DNA from: Phytohabitans rumicis
GTDB lineage: Bacteria > Actinomycetota > Actinomycetes > Mycobacteriales > Micromonosporaceae
Reading direction: 5' to 3'
Length of the DNA: 64,000 nucleotides
NCBI RefSeq assembly: GCF_011764445.1
Contig: NZ_BLPG01000001.1
Span: forward strand, 4,092,001-4,156,000
The translations under genes and the position numbers were made by a program. Under the pieces are notes generated by a model. The model was not told the origin of the DNA, made no database searches, and was given only the letters and a program-made list of their open reading frames with translations. Below, piece after piece: positions 28,976 through 36,393 of the stretch. Within the stretch, counting starts at the first letter, position 1, and every line of letters begins with the position of its first letter.

Positions 28976-29203
28976 ATGGAGCAGCGAAAACACTGGTGGA
29001 ACGGCAAATGGGGGCGGATCGCACGCAAGGACGTGTTCCTGCGTAACGACGCCGACCAGTGGTACGTCGAGCAGCGCGCAGGCGGCGCCGAGGGCATCTC
29101 CCGCTTCTATGAGTACGACAGCGAGGACGAGGCGTACGACGCGATCCGCGCGCTGCTCGACGGTCCGGACGAGTGGCGCCCACTAGATGGCGGCACTATC
29201 TAG
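28976..29203 (+). CDS. small hypothetical protein behind a LexA-like box
   Basis: A 75-residue cytoplasmic protein, rich in Trp, Tyr and charged residues (MEQRKHWWNGKWGRIARKDV, then DADQWYVEQRAGGAEGIS and YDSEDEAYDAIRALLD). I do not recognise a family. There is no ribosome site, and a TATACAG-like sequence is close upstream, so a leaderless or near-leaderless message is possible. GTG 28970 is an alternative start. The stop TAG overlaps the PadR operator. If the SOS box is real, this gene is DNA-damage inducible. Confidence 0.65.
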   Translation: MEQRKHWWNGKWGRIARKDVFLRNDADQWYVEQRAGGAEGISRFYEYDSEDEAYDAIRALLDGPDEWRPLDGGTI

Positions 29204-29218
29204 GTAGCCGTGCTACCT
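29202..29218. promoter_or_regulatory. PadR-type operator, AGGTAGC-CGT-GCTACCT
   Basis: Perfect 7-bp inverted repeat with a 3-bp centre, ending 8 bp before the GTG start of the PadR gene. It overlaps the stop of the preceding gene. PadR-type regulators commonly autoregulate through such palindromes, often with an AGGTAG half site. Confidence 0.6.
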
Positions 29219-29226
29219 TCTTCGGC

Positions 29227-29571
29227 GTGGATCAAGACCGGCGGGGTCAGTGGCTGCGCGGCGTACTCGACGTCTGCGTGCTGGCGCTGCTGAGCCACCG
29301 CGAGTCATACGGCTACGAGCTGGCCCAGGCGTTCGACGAGGCCGGGATGGGCCAGATCCAGGGCGGCACGCTGTACCCGGTGCTGCTGCGCCTGCAGCGC
29401 ACCGGGCTGGTCGCGGCCGAGTGGCGCGAAGGCGAGGCCGGTCCGGCCCGCAAGTACTACCGGCTCACCCCGTCCGGGGAGCAGAGCATGCGCCAGCTGA
29501 CCGCCGACTGGGCCGCGTTCGCCGGCCGGGTGGACGCCATATTGGGAGGTGGCTCTCAGCATGAACAATGA
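29227..29571 (+). CDS. PadR-family transcriptional regulator
   Basis: A 114-residue winged-helix protein beginning VDQDRRGQWLRGVLDVCVLA. PadR hallmarks are LLSHRESYGYELAQAFDEAG, GGTLYPVLLRLQRTGLV and KYYRLTPSGEQSM. The C-terminal helix mediates dimerisation. Start GTG 29227, immediately after the palindromic operator. The end overlaps the ABC ATPase gene, so the regulator heads the operon and likely responds to a compound the transporter handles. Confidence 0.92.
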   Translation: MDQDRRGQWLRGVLDVCVLALLSHRESYGYELAQAFDEAGMGQIQGGTLYPVLLRLQRTGLVAAEWREGEAGPARKYYRLTPSGEQSMRQLTADWAAFAGRVDAILGGGSQHEQ

Positions 29572-30373
29572 CCACTGGTTGCACGCCCTCGGCCAGGAGT
29601 TGGCCCGGCAGCAGCTCGGCCCGGACGTGGCACGCCACGTCATCGCCGAGGCCGCCGCCCACCTGCGCGACAGCGGCCAGCCGGCGCTGCGGGCCTTCGG
29701 CACGCCACAGGGATACGCGACCGCCGTCGCCGAGAGCCTCACCGCCCAGCGCCGCCCACCACGGCGTCCGCCCGGCGGCGTCCGGCTCGACGCCCGCCGG
29801 ATCACCAAGCGGTACGGCCGCCGCGCCGTCCTCAAGGACGTCAACCTGACCGTACGGGCGGGCGAAGTGGCGGCCATCGTCGGCGCCAACGGATGCGGCA
29901 AGAGCACGCTCCTGCGGATCTGCGCCGGCCTGGTCTCCCCCGACTCGGGCACGGTGGTCGTGGACGGCGTGCTGGGCTACTGCCCGCAAGACGCCGGCAC
30001 GTACGACTTCCTCCTGCCCGACGAGCACTTCGTCCTGGTCGGCGCCGGCCGGGGCATGGACCGCGCCCAGTCCCGGCGGGTCGGCCGGGCCGGCGCCGCC
30101 ACGTTGCAGTGGGAGCCGACCGTTGGCGTGCAGGCGCGCCACCTGTCCGGCGGCACCCGGCAAAAGCTCAACCTGGTGATGGCGTCCATGGGCGACCCCG
30201 ACGTGCTGCTGCTGGACGAGCCGTACCAGGGGTTCGACCGCGGCACGTACCTCGACTTCTGGCAGCACGTGTGGCGCTGGCGCGACGAGGGCCGGGCGAT
30301 CGTGGTGGTTACCCACCTGCTGAGCCAACTGGACCAGGTGGATCAGGTGGTCACGCTGGAGGGAGCCGCATGA
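29561..30373 (+). CDS. ABC transporter ATP-binding protein with N-terminal HAAS-like domain
   Basis: A 270-residue protein. Residues ~1-62 (LARQQLGPDVARHVIAEAA ... LRAFGTPQGYATAVAESL) resemble the helical HAAS/permease-prefix domain that usually sits in the protein encoded next to a PadR regulator. Residues ~72-270 are an ABC ATPase: Walker A GANGCGKSTLLRICAG, signature LSGGTRQKLNLVMA, Walker B DVLLLDEPYQGFD, H-loop VTHLLSQL. The ATPase is short. GGGAGG lies 11 bases before ATG 29561, inside the PadR gene. It is coupled to the permease by ATGA. Confidence 0.87.
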   Translation: MNNDHWLHALGQELARQQLGPDVARHVIAEAAAHLRDSGQPALRAFGTPQGYATAVAESLTAQRRPPRRPPGGVRLDARRITKRYGRRAVLKDVNLTVRAGEVAAIVGANGCGKSTLLRICAGLVSPDSGTVVVDGVLGYCPQDAGTYDFLLPDEHFVLVGAGRGMDRAQSRRVGRAGAATLQWEPTVGVQARHLSGGTRQKLNLVMASMGDPDVLLLDEPYQGFDRGTYLDFWQHVWRWRDEGRAIVVVTHLLSQLDQVDQVVTLEGAA

Positions 30374-31152
30374 GGATCATTACCGTCGCCGAGATGGCGT
30401 TGCGCGAGATGCTGCGCCGCCGGGGCGTACTCGTCCTGCTGCTGACCCTCCCGCTGGCGTTCTACCTGGTCCGGCGGGGCGACCACGTCGGGCAGTCGAT
30501 CCGGTTCCTGTTGCTGGGCATCGCCTGGGCGGTCAGCACCGCGGCGCTCTTCGCCAGCGGCACCAGCCGGCCGATCGAGCCCCGCCTACGGCTGTCCGGC
30601 TACCGCAGCCACCACCTCTACCTCGGTCGGTTGGCCGCGATGTGGCTACTCGGCCTGTCCATCGCGGCAGCATTCTTCCTGCTGATCGCCGTCGACCACG
30701 GCGACCAGGTACGCCTCGGCGCGGTCGCCCTGGCGATGCTGCTCACGGTCACGGTGGCCGCACCGTTCGGCCTGCTGATCGGGGCGGTGGTGCCGCGCGA
30801 CCTGGAGGGCACACTGCTCCTGCTCGTCGTGGTCGGCGTCCAGATGATGATCGACCCGGCCGACTCCGTTACGCGGATCACGCCGTTCTGGTCCAGCCGC
30901 GAGCTCGGCACGTACGCCGTCGACCACACCGGCACCGAGTACCTGACCCGCGGCCTGCTGCACGGCGTCCTCTTCACGCTGGCGGCAACGCTCTTGGTCG
31001 CGCTGCTCTCCACCCTCCGCCTCCGAACCCGCCCCACATCCGCTACCTCTAACCCATCCCCACTCCTCACCCCGTCCCCTCCATCCCTCTCCCTGCGTCG
31101 ATCAAGGACTTCCTCGTCGATCAAGGGCATATGGTCGTGCTTTGATCTCTAA
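30370..31152 (+). CDS. ABC transporter permease subunit (3' end reads into a repeat)
   Basis: ABC-2-like integral membrane protein with about six helices, starting MRIITVAEMALREMLRRRGV. It is the partner of the ATPase at 29561 (ATGA overlap). Up to about residue 222 it looks normal. The last ~38 residues (after STLRLRTRP) are low in hydrophobicity, and the final 18 are encoded by repeat copy C, which supplies the stop codon. A one-base loss in the C run near 31033-31036 would instead give an end ...RTRPHIRYL at about 31051, so the tail may be an artefact. Substrate unknown. Confidence 0.82.
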   Translation: MRIITVAEMALREMLRRRGVLVLLLTLPLAFYLVRRGDHVGQSIRFLLLGIAWAVSTAALFASGTSRPIEPRLRLSGYRSHHLYLGRLAAMWLLGLSIAAAFFLLIAVDHGDQVRLGAVALAMLLTVTVAAPFGLLIGAVVPRDLEGTLLLLVVVGVQMMIDPADSVTRITPFWSSRELGTYAVDHTGTEYLTRGLLHGVLFTLAATLLVALLSTLRLRTRPTSATSNPSPLLTPSPPSLSLRRSRTSSSIKGIWSCFDL

Positions 31153-31198
31153 TCCACGGCCGTTTGCCCTTGATCGACGCGAAAGTCCTTGATCGACG
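31100..31198. repeat. 99-bp palindromic intergenic repeat, copy C
   Basis: Same family as 3317, 18512, 31634 and 50834. It overlaps the permease 3' end and contains its stop codon. It is matched without mismatch over about 80 bp by copy D in reverse orientation 430 bp further on. Inner arms are imperfect in this copy (CATATGGTCGTG against CACGGCCGTTTG). Confidence 0.88.
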
Positions 31199-31256
31199 CA
31201 GGGTGCGGGTCGTGGGTGGGGTGGCGGCGGTCCTGGGGTGTGCGCCTGCCCCCAGA

Positions 31257-31375
31257 AGGGGACCCCTATTGGGTGTTCGCGCGTGAGGAGGGCGCCCCTA
31301 TACCTGCGTGGGCGGGTGTAGGGGCGCCCTCCTCAGGGTCCGCACCCCATAGGGGCCCCTTTTGGTGGGCGGGGC
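31257..31375. repeat. nested long hairpin in the non-coding island
   Basis: The stretch 31199-31633 has no credible gene. Its main feature is a nested palindrome: inner perfect 16-bp arms 31275-31290 and 31319-31334 (GAGGAGGGCGCCCCTA) and outer, slightly imperfect arms around AAGGGGACCCCTATTGGGTG and its complement near 31345-31372. A second hairpin follows at 31407-31467. Function unknown; strong termination or a repeat insertion are possibilities. Confidence 0.65.
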
Positions 31376-31406
31376 GGGCGGCGAGGCCGCTCGAATCAAG
31401 ATCTGC

Positions 31407-31467
31407 GCAATGTCCCGGAAACTGCTGCCTCAGCGACCCTAGGAAGCAGCAATGTCCCCGACATTGC
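31407..31467. repeat. imperfect hairpin with GCAATGTC ends
   Basis: Outer arms GCAATGTC (31407-31414) and GACATTGC (31460-31467) enclose an inner pair CTGCTGCCT / AGGAAGCAG. It looks like another dispersed intergenic hairpin of the kind frequent in this island. No coding potential. Confidence 0.5.
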
Positions 31468-31633
31468 CTCCGGAGGGCCGGCCCAGTGTCGGGGCTCGCA
31501 CACCGCCTCGGCGCCGAACGCAGGGCGCCTCGCCCGCGCCAACCGTGGGCCGCACCCCGCCACCCTCGGCACGGGTGGGCCGCCACGCTCAAGCGCCCAC
31601 GCCCGGCACCCAACCCGCTCCGCCCGCGCCGTC

Positions 31634-31713
31634 GATCAAGGACTTTCGCGTCGATCAAGGGCAAACGGCCGTGGATTAGAGATCAAAGCACGACCATATG
31701 CCCTTGATCGACG
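31634..31713. repeat. palindromic intergenic repeat, copy D (inverted, truncated)
   Basis: Reverse complement of copy C over about 80 bp, lacking the last ~19 bp of the family. With copy C it flanks the hairpin-rich stretch 31199-31633 as a long inverted pair. The 17-bp tandem repeat begins 28 bp after it. Confidence 0.85.
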
Positions 31714-31740
31714 GCGCGGGGCCGAGGCCCGGGCGCGAGC

Positions 31741-31842
31741 CGGGCGCGGGCGCGGGCCGGGCGCGGGCGCGGGCCGGGCGCGGGCGCGAGCCGGGCGCGG
31801 GCGCGAGCCGGGCGCGGGCGCGAGCCGGGCGCGGGCGCGGGC
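31741..31842. repeat. 17-bp GC-only tandem repeat, six units
   Basis: Six consecutive units of CGGGCGCGGGCGCGAGC, with A/G variation at one position (GAG or GGG), and no other difference. It lies 25 bp beyond the stop of the minus-strand kinase gene at 31868. Composition is essentially all G and C; copy number probably varies between strains. Confidence 0.85.
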
Positions 31843-31867
31843 TGGATATAGGGGCGGGAGTTGAGGG

Positions 31868-33568
31868 CTACGCCGATCGTGGGCTTTCGGCGGGGACGGA
31901 GTGGCGCGGTTGGGAGGCGGCGGCCGGGGTGAACGGCGGAGCCGCCAGCGGAGGAAGCGTGATGGTGAACGTCGTGCCCACGCCCAGTTCGCTCGCCACC
32001 GTGATGGTGCCGCCGTGGTCGGTCACGATCTGGCGGGCGATCGCCAACCCCAGCCCGCTCCCGCCCGTACGGCGGCCACGCGCCGAGTCGGCCCGCCAGA
32101 ATCGGTCGAAGACGTACGGCAGTGAGCGTGCCGCGATGCCCGTCCCCGTGTCGGCCACCCGCACGACCACGGAGGGGCCGACCGGCGCCGCCGCCAGCGT
32201 CACGCTCCCGCCCGCGGGGGTGGCGCGCAGCGCGTTCGTCACCAGGTTGCCGAGCACCTGCCGGAGCCGGTCCGGGTCGGCGTGCACCAGGACGGGCGAC
32301 ACGGCGGCCACGACCAGCCGTACGCCCGCGGACTCCGCCACGGCGTGGTGCGCGGCCCGGCTGGTCTCCATCAGTTCGGCCAGGTCGATGACGGTCCGGT
32401 GGTAGTTCAGCGTCCCCGCCTCGGCCAGCGCCAAGTCTTGCAGGTCGTTGACGATGCGCTGCTGGAGCACCGCCTCCTCGTGCAGTGACGCGAAGAGGTC
32501 GACGTCCGGCGCGATCACGCCGTCCTTGAGCGCCTCCAGGTAGCCGCGCAGGTTCGCCAGCGGCGTACGCAGCTCGTGGGCGACGTCGGCGACCAGCCGG
32601 CGCTGGCGTTCTTCGCCGCGTTGCAGCGAGTCGGCCATCCGGTTGAACGACCGCCCGAGCTCCGCCACCTCGTCGCTCCCGACGACGGCGACGCGGCTGC
32701 TCAGGTCGCCCTTGCCGAGCCGGCCCGCCGCCTCGGTGAGCCGCGCGATCGGGCGTAGCACCCGGCGGCTGAGCAGCGCCGTACCCGCGATGGCCAGGAC
32801 CGCGACGCCGGCCGCGGCGGCGAGCATCGGCCCGGCCTGCAGCGGCGACTGCTGTTCGCCGACCACTCCGATGGTGACCCGCAGCGGCACGGCCGCCACG
32901 TCGCTGATCTGGTCGGTGAACACGCGCGCCAGGCAGGTGCTCAGCGGCTCGAATTCCACGCCGGCGTGGCACGCCTCGATCCGCTGCTGGTCCACCGCCA
33001 GGTCGCGGCCGGGCTCGCGGGCCCGTTCCTGGCAGTCGGCCTCGGCCGTCTTGTCGGTGCCGGCGGCCGCCGCGAACCCCGGGACGCCCAGCGCGCCACT
33101 CGTCATCGTGACGTCGTACCCGCTACGGGTGAGGCAGGCCGCGAACCGCACCCCCAAGCGGTACACGGTGATCGATTTGAGCACGGAGCCCGACGGGTCA
33201 CCGTTGGTTGGCAGGGTGATGGTTGGGCGCGGGTCGACCAGCGTCACATCGCTGCCCAGCGGGCGCGCGGTTCGGCCGTCGAGCTGGTCGGTGTCCGACA
33301 CCACGACGCCGGTCTCGCTGGCCAGGTGGATCCGCTCGCCGGTCTGCTGCCCCAGGTCGATGACCGTGGATGGCACGCCTTCCCACGTGCCGTGCCGCTG
33401 CCCGTACGACAGCAGCTGGTCGTGGACCAGCTGGACCACGCGCTGGTCGGCCCGGTCCGACTCGGTGATCTGCTGCGACGCCTGGCGCAGCGTCAGCCAG
33501 GCGGTCGCCCCGATGGCGGTGACCGCCACCAGCATGACCAGCGCCAGGACCCGCAGGCGAAAGCTCAA
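31868..33568 (-). CDS. sensor histidine kinase, BaeS/MprB-like
   Basis: A 566-residue membrane kinase. TM1 is at ~5-26. A long extracytoplasmic domain (~27-240) carries several cysteines (AACLTRSG, ADCQERA, EACHAG, STCLARV), suggesting disulfides. TM2 is at ~246-268, followed by HAMP (RRVLRPIARLTEAAGRLGKG), the H-box LVADVAHELRTPLANLRGYL and the ATPase boxes VLGNLVTNALRATP, VADTGTGIA and GGSGLGLAIARQIV. The C-terminus is proline/serine-rich. The start is a TTG at 33568 overlapping the regulator stop (TTGA). It pairs with the response regulator at 34251. Confidence 0.93.
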   Translation of the reverse strand: MSFRLRVLALVMLVAVTAIGATAWLTLRQASQQITESDRADQRVVQLVHDQLLSYGQRHGTWEGVPSTVIDLGQQTGERIHLASETGVVVSDTDQLDGRTARPLGSDVTLVDPRPTITLPTNGDPSGSVLKSITVYRLGVRFAACLTRSGYDVTMTSGALGVPGFAAAAGTDKTAEADCQERAREPGRDLAVDQQRIEACHAGVEFEPLSTCLARVFTDQISDVAAVPLRVTIGVVGEQQSPLQAGPMLAAAAGVAVLAIAGTALLSRRVLRPIARLTEAAGRLGKGDLSSRVAVVGSDEVAELGRSFNRMADSLQRGEERQRRLVADVAHELRTPLANLRGYLEALKDGVIAPDVDLFASLHEEAVLQQRIVNDLQDLALAEAGTLNYHRTVIDLAELMETSRAAHHAVAESAGVRLVVAAVSPVLVHADPDRLRQVLGNLVTNALRATPAGGSVTLAAAPVGPSVVVRVADTGTGIAARSLPYVFDRFWRADSARGRRTGGSGLGLAIARQIVTDHGGTITVASELGVGTTFTITLPPLAAPPFTPAAASQPRHSVPAESPRSA

Positions 33569-34251
33569 GAGTCCGCCAGGCGATATCCCCGCCCGTAGAC
33601 GGTCTGCACGTACCGCGGCTCGGCGGCGTCCTCCTCGATCTTGCGGCGCAGGTTCATCACGTGCGCGTCCACCGTGCGCTCCAACACGTAGTGATCGAAC
33701 CCGAACGCACGGTCGATGATCTGCGCCCGGGTGAAGGCCCGCCCCGGCTCGGCCGCCAGCACCTCCAGGATCCCGAACTCCTTCGCCGTCAACACGATCG
33801 GCCGCCCCGCCACGCGTACCTCAAATCGGCCTGGATCGATCTCCAGGTCGCCGACGCGCAGCACCGCGTGGTTGCCGGCGCTCACCGCGCCGGCACGGCG
33901 GAGCAGCGCGCGCACGCGCGCGGCCAGCTCGCGCGGGCTGTACGGCTTGGTGATGTAGTCATCCGCCCCGATGTCGAGGCCCAGCAGCACGTCCTCTTCG
34001 GTGGTCCGGGCGGTCAGCAGCAGGATCGGCACGTCTGATTCGCCGCGCAGGATCCGGCACACGTCCAGCCCGTCCACCAGCGGCATCATCACGTCGAGCA
34101 CCACCAGGTCGGGCCGGCGCGTCCGGCACTGCTCCAGCGCGGCCCGGCCGTCGCCGACGAGCAACACGCTGTGACCCTCCCGCTCCAGGTAGACCCGGAC
34201 CAGGTTGGCCTGCTTGGGGTCGTCCTCGGCGACCAGGATCCGCGCGCTCAT
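33565..34251 (-). CDS. OmpR/PhoB-family response regulator
   Basis: A 228-residue regulator with an intact receiver (VAEDDP, phosphoacceptor in LVVLDVMMPLVDG, DDYITKPYSPREL) and winged helix (LTAKEFGILEVLAAEPGRAF, VDAHVMNLRRKIEED, VYGRGYRLADS). ATG 34251. Cognate kinase downstream with TTGA overlap. The region before it contains two pairs of 11-bp-spaced TGAAGA repeats, the spacing used by PhoB/OmpR proteins, so autoregulation and control of the divergent gene at 34354 are likely. Confidence 0.95.
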   Translation of the reverse strand: MSARILVAEDDPKQANLVRVYLEREGHSVLLVGDGRAALEQCRTRRPDLVVLDVMMPLVDGLDVCRILRGESDVPILLLTARTTEEDVLLGLDIGADDYITKPYSPRELAARVRALLRRAGAVSAGNHAVLRVGDLEIDPGRFEVRVAGRPIVLTAKEFGILEVLAAEPGRAFTRAQIIDRAFGFDHYVLERTVDAHVMNLRRKIEEDAAEPRYVQTVYGRGYRLADS

Positions 34252-34273
34252 GGTGTTCCATACTGCATGCTGA

Positions 34274-34329
34274 TGCGGTGAAGATGCAGTGAAGAACGGC
34301 AGACAGACGGCTTCTTCAATGGTTCTTCA
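34274..34329. promoter_or_regulatory. paired 11-bp direct repeats, candidate response-regulator sites
   Basis: TGCGGTGAAGA (34274-34284) is followed directly by TGCAGTGAAGA (34285-34295). The complement, TTCTTCA, occurs at 34312-34318 and 34323-34329, again 11 bp apart. Two tandem sites in opposite orientations in the 102-bp divergent region suit a PhoB/OmpR-type regulator acting on both promoters. Confidence 0.6.
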
Positions 34330-34353
34330 TAAGCACGTTCGTACCTTCCAGAT

Positions 34354-35085
34354 ATGAAAAGCGTCGTTGTCGCGGCCCTCGCCGCCGTCGTGGGCGGGCT
34401 CCTGATCGCAACCGCCGGCTACGCGATTGGTGATAATTCGGGTACGCCCGCCGCCTGGTCCGGGGCTTCGAGCGATCCGACGCCAACCTCCGTCAAGCCC
34501 ACCACCGCCAAGCCGACGCCCCCGCCCACCACCCCGCCGCCCACGTTTCCGCAGTCGGGCGAGGGAACGTTTCGCAAGGCCAGCGGCAGCGCGAAGCGGG
34601 TCGGCACCGGAAAGGTGCTGCGCTACCGGGTCGAGGTGGAGCGGGGCCTGGACGAGGATCCGGAGGAGTTCGCCGAGTGGGTCGACCAGATCCTGGCCGA
34701 CCCGCGGGGATGGACGGCCGCCGGCCAGTGGGCCTTTCAACGCCCGGCCGCCGGCAGCGTGGACTTCATCGTGCGGCTCTCCACGCCGGACACCGTCGAC
34801 CGCATCTGCGGCTCGTACGGCCTGGACACCGGCGGCGAGGTCTCCTGCCGTGGCCAGGAGAACGTCATCATCAACATAAAACGGTGGCTCCTGGCGATCC
34901 CGGCCTACAACGGCAATGTGGACATGTACCGCCATACGGTGGTCAACCATGAGGTGGGTCACTTCCTGGGCCACAGGCACGCCACCTGCCCCGGAAAGGG
35001 CAAACCGGCACCCGTCATGCAGACCCACATCTACGGCATGCACGGTTGCGTTCCCAACGGCTGGCCGTACCCAAATCGAGGCTAG
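34354..35085 (+). CDS. DUF3152 protein, secreted metzincin-like
   Basis: A 243-residue exported protein. The N-terminal signal/anchor helix is at ~4-25, then a Pro/Thr-rich linker (~40-65), then the DUF3152 domain. It contains NHEVGHFLGHRHATC, which fits the metzincin zinc site HExxHxxGxxH, followed by APVMQTHIYGMHGC with a possible Met-turn. Catalytic Glu and all three His are present. DUF3152 proteins are widespread in actinobacteria and generally uncharacterised. It is divergent from the two-component system at 34251, with shared repeats between, so it may be a target of that system. Confidence 0.88.
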   Translation: MKSVVVAALAAVVGGLLIATAGYAIGDNSGTPAAWSGASSDPTPTSVKPTTAKPTPPPTTPPPTFPQSGEGTFRKASGSAKRVGTGKVLRYRVEVERGLDEDPEEFAEWVDQILADPRGWTAAGQWAFQRPAAGSVDFIVRLSTPDTVDRICGSYGLDTGGEVSCRGQENVIINIKRWLLAIPAYNGNVDMYRHTVVNHEVGHFLGHRHATCPGKGKPAPVMQTHIYGMHGCVPNGWPYPNRG

Positions 35086-35119
35086 CTGAGGCGGCGGGCA
35101 GCGCCTATGCTCCGGAATC

Positions 35120-35740
35120 GTGTCAAGCGTCGGCGGGGGGCCGGGCGCGGGCCGGCAGGGGCTCGGCGCCCGTATTGTCGCTATTCCACTGCGTTGGCTC
35201 GGTTTGAGCGCCGGGGCCGCGGCGCTCGCCGCGTCCGGTCTCTTCGGCGGCTTGGAGCAGGTCAGGAAGCCCGAGATCCCGCCCGCCACGCTCAACGAGC
35301 TCAACAAGGGCGAGCCGTGGAACGTGACGGTGACCGGCGGCCGGCTCGTCGGCGAGTTGCCCGGGCTGAGCCTGCAGGACGACGCCAACCACTGGGTCGC
35401 GGTGGTGGCCACAGTGGAGGTCACCGCCCCGGAGAGCCGCAACGACATGCGGGAGATCGTCGACATCTCGGGGGTTGACGGCCTGCTCCACCCGGACGAG
35501 CCTGACCGCATCCTGGTCGTACGCGACGCGACCCCGGTCGACTACCTCAACCCGGGCATGCCGGAAAAGCTGGCCTTCCTGTGGGAGCAGTCCGGCAGCG
35601 TGCCCGTGCCGACCGAGATGCGGGTGACCATCTACCAGAAGACGTACCGGCTCGACACCCTCGGCCGGAGCATGGAGTGGCTCGACCTGGAGCCACGCGC
35701 CGAGCTGACGGTGCCCATCGAAGACCGGCGCGAAGCATGA
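35120..35740 (+). CDS. single-span membrane protein, first of three coupled ectodomain genes
   Basis: A 206-residue protein starting at GTG 35120 with a Gly-rich N-terminus, one hydrophobic helix around 28-45 (LGLSAGAAALAASGLFGGL) and an extracytoplasmic beta-rich domain (GEPWNVTVTGGRLVGELP, HWVAVVATVEVTAPESRN, PVPTEMRVTIYQKTYRLD). The domain resembles DUF4352-type immunoglobulin-like folds, without a confident family match. The stop overlaps the next start (ATGA). The three genes at 35120, 35737 and 36390 form one operon. Confidence 0.75.
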   Translation: MSSVGGGPGAGRQGLGARIVAIPLRWLGLSAGAAALAASGLFGGLEQVRKPEIPPATLNELNKGEPWNVTVTGGRLVGELPGLSLQDDANHWVAVVATVEVTAPESRNDMREIVDISGVDGLLHPDEPDRILVVRDATPVDYLNPGMPEKLAFLWEQSGSVPVPTEMRVTIYQKTYRLDTLGRSMEWLDLEPRAELTVPIEDRREA

Positions 35741-36393
35741 ACCCACCCGGCACCGACCCCGAGCAGGTACGCAGCCACCGGGCGCCACCCGGCCCGGTCC
35801 AGCGCGCCGGCACCCGGGCGAGCGTCGGCTCCCTGGTCGTCGCGGCGCTGGCGGTCGGCGGGCTGGTCGCCAACTGGCGTCCCGTCGACGGTGCCCGCGC
35901 CGACGCCCGCGAACGCCCGTACATCTCCGCCGGCCAGGTCGGCGACTCCGTGTCGGCGCGCTCCTTCGAGGCCAAGGTGCTCGAGGTCCGGGGCGCCAAG
36001 GTGGTCGGCTTCCGCGGCACCGGCCACGACACCGACGGCGTCTGGATCCTGGTCCAGGTACGGATCACCGCGACAACCGAGGACACCCTGCTCAACTATG
36101 CGGCGCTGGTGGACGACAAGGACCGCGTCTACCGGGCCACGGGCCGGTTCGACCAGCCGTTCACCGCCGGCCGTACGCTCCAGCCCGGCATCCCGGTCGA
36201 AGGCGAGATCGCGTTCGAGGTGCCCCGCGACGTGGCCACCTCGCTGCGCATCCGGCTCGCCGCGCCACTGATCGACCAGCGCATGGACGGGATGGCGGAG
36301 ATCGAGCTGCCGAAGTTCGACACCGCGACCATCGACAAGTGGGCCACCAACCAAGAACCGGTGATCTTCAAGACCCCGGCGGTGGCACCGTGA
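35737..36393 (+). CDS. single-span membrane protein, second of three coupled ectodomain genes
   Basis: A 218-residue protein. It has a charged, proline-containing N-terminus, one helix around 29-46 (VGSLVVAALAVGGLVANW) and a DUF4352-like ectodomain (DGVWILVQVRITATTEDTLL, GRTLQPGIPVEGEIAFEVP, LRIRLAAPLIDQRMDGMAEI). ATG 35737 overlaps the preceding stop, and its own stop overlaps the next GTG (GTGA). The shared topology with its neighbours suggests one cell-surface complex. Function unknown. Confidence 0.78.
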   Translation: MNPPGTDPEQVRSHRAPPGPVQRAGTRASVGSLVVAALAVGGLVANWRPVDGARADARERPYISAGQVGDSVSARSFEAKVLEVRGAKVVGFRGTGHDTDGVWILVQVRITATTEDTLLNYAALVDDKDRVYRATGRFDQPFTAGRTLQPGIPVEGEIAFEVPRDVATSLRIRLAAPLIDQRMDGMAEIELPKFDTATIDKWATNQEPVIFKTPAVAP

